This document shows, one piece after another, positions 63,170 to 64,000 of a DNA stretch of 64,000 bases. The DNA lies in assembly GCF_001428385.1 (NCBI RefSeq), contig NZ_LMSK01000005.1:44299-108298 (forward strand), written 5' to 3'. Numbering within the stretch: the first letter of the stretch is position 1; every line of letters starts with the position of its first letter. The translations under genes and the position numbers were made by a program. The notes under the pieces were generated by a model. The model did not search any database, was not told the DNA's origin, and was given only the letters and a program-made list of their open reading frames with translations. Origin of the DNA: Rhodanobacter sp. Soil772 (GTDB lineage: Bacteria; Pseudomonadota; Gammaproteobacteria; Xanthomonadales; Rhodanobacteraceae).

Positions 63170-63672
63170 ACAAGTTCTTCGGCAAGTACCGCGGCACCGT
63201 GATCCAGAACGTGGATCCGGAACAGCGCGGGCGCATCCAGGTGATGGTGCCGGACGTGTCCGGCCTGATCCCGTCGAGCTGGGCGATGCCGTGCGTGCCG
63301 ATCGCCGGCAAGCAGAGCGGCGTGTACGTGGTGCCGCAGATCGGCGCCGGCGTGTGGATCGAGTTCGAGCAGGGCGATCCGGATTATCCGGTCTGGGTCG
63401 GCGGCTTCTGGGGCACCGCGGCGGAAGTGCCGGCGCTGGCCTTGGCCGGCAATCCGGCCAGCCCGAGCATCGTGCTGCAGTCGGGCCTGCAGCACACCAT
63501 CGCGATCAGCGACGTGCCGGGGCCGGCCGGCGGCATCCTGCTGAAAAGTGTTACCGGCGCGATGATCATGGTCAACGAGGTCGGCATCACGATCTCCAAC
63601 GGCCAGGGCGCCACCATCGTGCTCGCGGGGCCGACGGTGACGATCAACAACGGCGCGTTGGTCGTGACGTAG
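63166..63672 (+). CDS. Spike protein (phage baseplate assembly protein V / gp5 OB-fold)
   Basis: The 168-residue protein has the gpV/VgrG OB-fold: YRGTVIQNVDPEQRGRIQVM, VPDVSGLIPSSWAMPCVPIA, GVYVVPQIGAGVWIEFEQGD and PDYPVWVGGFWG. A short beta-helical part with repeating I-x-V strands (GGILLKSVTGAMIMVNEVGI, TISNGQGATIVLAGPTVTIN) forms the needle. No glycosidase domain is present. The next gene encodes the tip. Confidence 0.94.
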   Translation: MNKFFGKYRGTVIQNVDPEQRGRIQVMVPDVSGLIPSSWAMPCVPIAGKQSGVYVVPQIGAGVWIEFEQGDPDYPVWVGGFWGTAAEVPALALAGNPASPSIVLQSGLQHTIAISDVPGPAGGILLKSVTGAMIMVNEVGITISNGQGATIVLAGPTVTINNGALVVT

Positions 63673-63682
63673 GAGATGCATG

Positions 63683-64000
63683 ATGCCGGGCTTCCTCATC
63701 CATGTCGGCGCCAGCGTGCTTTGCTCGCACGGCGGCCAGGCGCAGGCCACCGCACCGAACCCGCGCGTCGCGGTGAGCGGCCAACCCACGGTGACGATGG
63801 CCGCGCCGTGGCTGGTCGCCGGTTGCGCACTGCCGCCGCCCACGGCGGCGAACGGGCCGTGCATCAGTGCGCAGTTCGTCACGGCCGCGACCCGGGTCAC
63901 TTCCAGCGGACAGCCGCTGCTGCTGTTCGACAGCCAGGCGATCTGCGCGCCGACCGGCACGCCGCTGCTGATCGTCGCCAGCCAGACGCGCGTCACCGCG
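63683..64000 (+). CDS. Spike-tip (PAAR-like) protein, cut by the window edge
   Basis: The open frame from ATG 63683 (or 63680) runs off the right edge, with 106 codons visible. It starts MPGFLIHVGASVLCSHGGQA, with later PTVTMAAPWLVAGCALPPP and GPCISAQFVTAATRVTSSGQ. Such small proteins with a Cys/His beginning occur right after the gpV gene in eCIS loci and cap the spike, like PAAR or DUF4280 proteins. AGGAG lies 7 bases before the ATG at 63683. Confidence 0.8.
   Translation, partial: MPGFLIHVGASVLCSHGGQAQATAPNPRVAVSGQPTVTMAAPWLVAGCALPPPTAANGPCISAQFVTAATRVTSSGQPLLLFDSQAICAPTGTPLLIVASQTRVTA

Overview
The window is about 64 kb of high-GC DNA from a Gram-negative bacterium. Two-partner secretion, TonB, lipoproteins and outer-membrane proteins show the envelope type. 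The gene families (DUF3016, GH3/GH30 enzymes, transglutaminase/TPR proteins, META/DUF4377 lipoprotein, TpsA with MBG/YDG repeats) suggest Xanthomonadales, most likely Rhodanobacteraceae (Dyella/Rhodanobacter/Frateuria type). This assignment is inferred from protein character only. No rRNA or tRNA gene was seen.

Region 1 (1-4.4 kb): the 3' end of a giant two-partner-secretion exoprotein made of MBG and YDG repeats, followed by its outer-membrane transporter. Region 2 (4.5-18.1 kb): a 7TM sensor-like protein without an output domain, a PH-domain protein, a methyltransferase, a transglutaminase/TPR protein, and then a glycan-degrading run (GH3, GH30, a phosphodiesterase), an M14 carboxypeptidase and a DinB protein. 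Region 3 (18.1-21.8 kb): a yybP-ykoY (manganese) riboswitch ahead of a zinc-ribbon protein and a TerC-family exporter, then small metabolic genes and a textbook sigma-54 promoter with two palindromic upstream sites driving a 52-residue membrane peptide. Region 4 (21.9-44.6 kb): mostly housekeeping and accessory genes (M3 oligopeptidase, trehalase, TrmO, nicotinamidase, cardiolipin synthase, cysteine dioxygenase, TonB, hemolysin III, ferredoxin-NADP reductase). It includes a lower-GC patch with an HNH-like gene (24.5-25.7 kb), a REP-like inverted repeat and orphan terminators.

Region 5 (45.2 kb to the right edge) is the most notable part. It is an extracellular-type contractile injection system (eCIS, related to Afp/PVC/MAC particles) in one long, tightly coupled operon. 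A receiver-less sigma-54 enhancer-binding protein lies immediately upstream, and a near-consensus sigma-54 promoter sits between it and the operon. Structural parts are sheath, tube, baseplate-associated protein, DUF4255 terminator, AAA+ ATPase, CIS_tube protein, LysM protein, gpD-like hub, gpV-like spike and a spike-tip protein cut by the window edge. Between the ATPase and the CIS_tube gene lies a block of probable cargo: a papain-like protein with a GDC/H motif, a protein carrying a decayed eCIS DUF4157 targeting domain, an unknown small protein, and a full DUF4157 (HELAH) protein with an OmpA-like C-terminal region. A two-TM membrane protein and an M15 peptidoglycan peptidase are also embedded in the operon. 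The gp25-, gpJ-, gpI-, tail-fibre and tape-measure-like genes expected of such a system are not in view and presumably follow past base 64000.

GC contrasts were judged by eye, and family names come from recognising motifs, not from searches.
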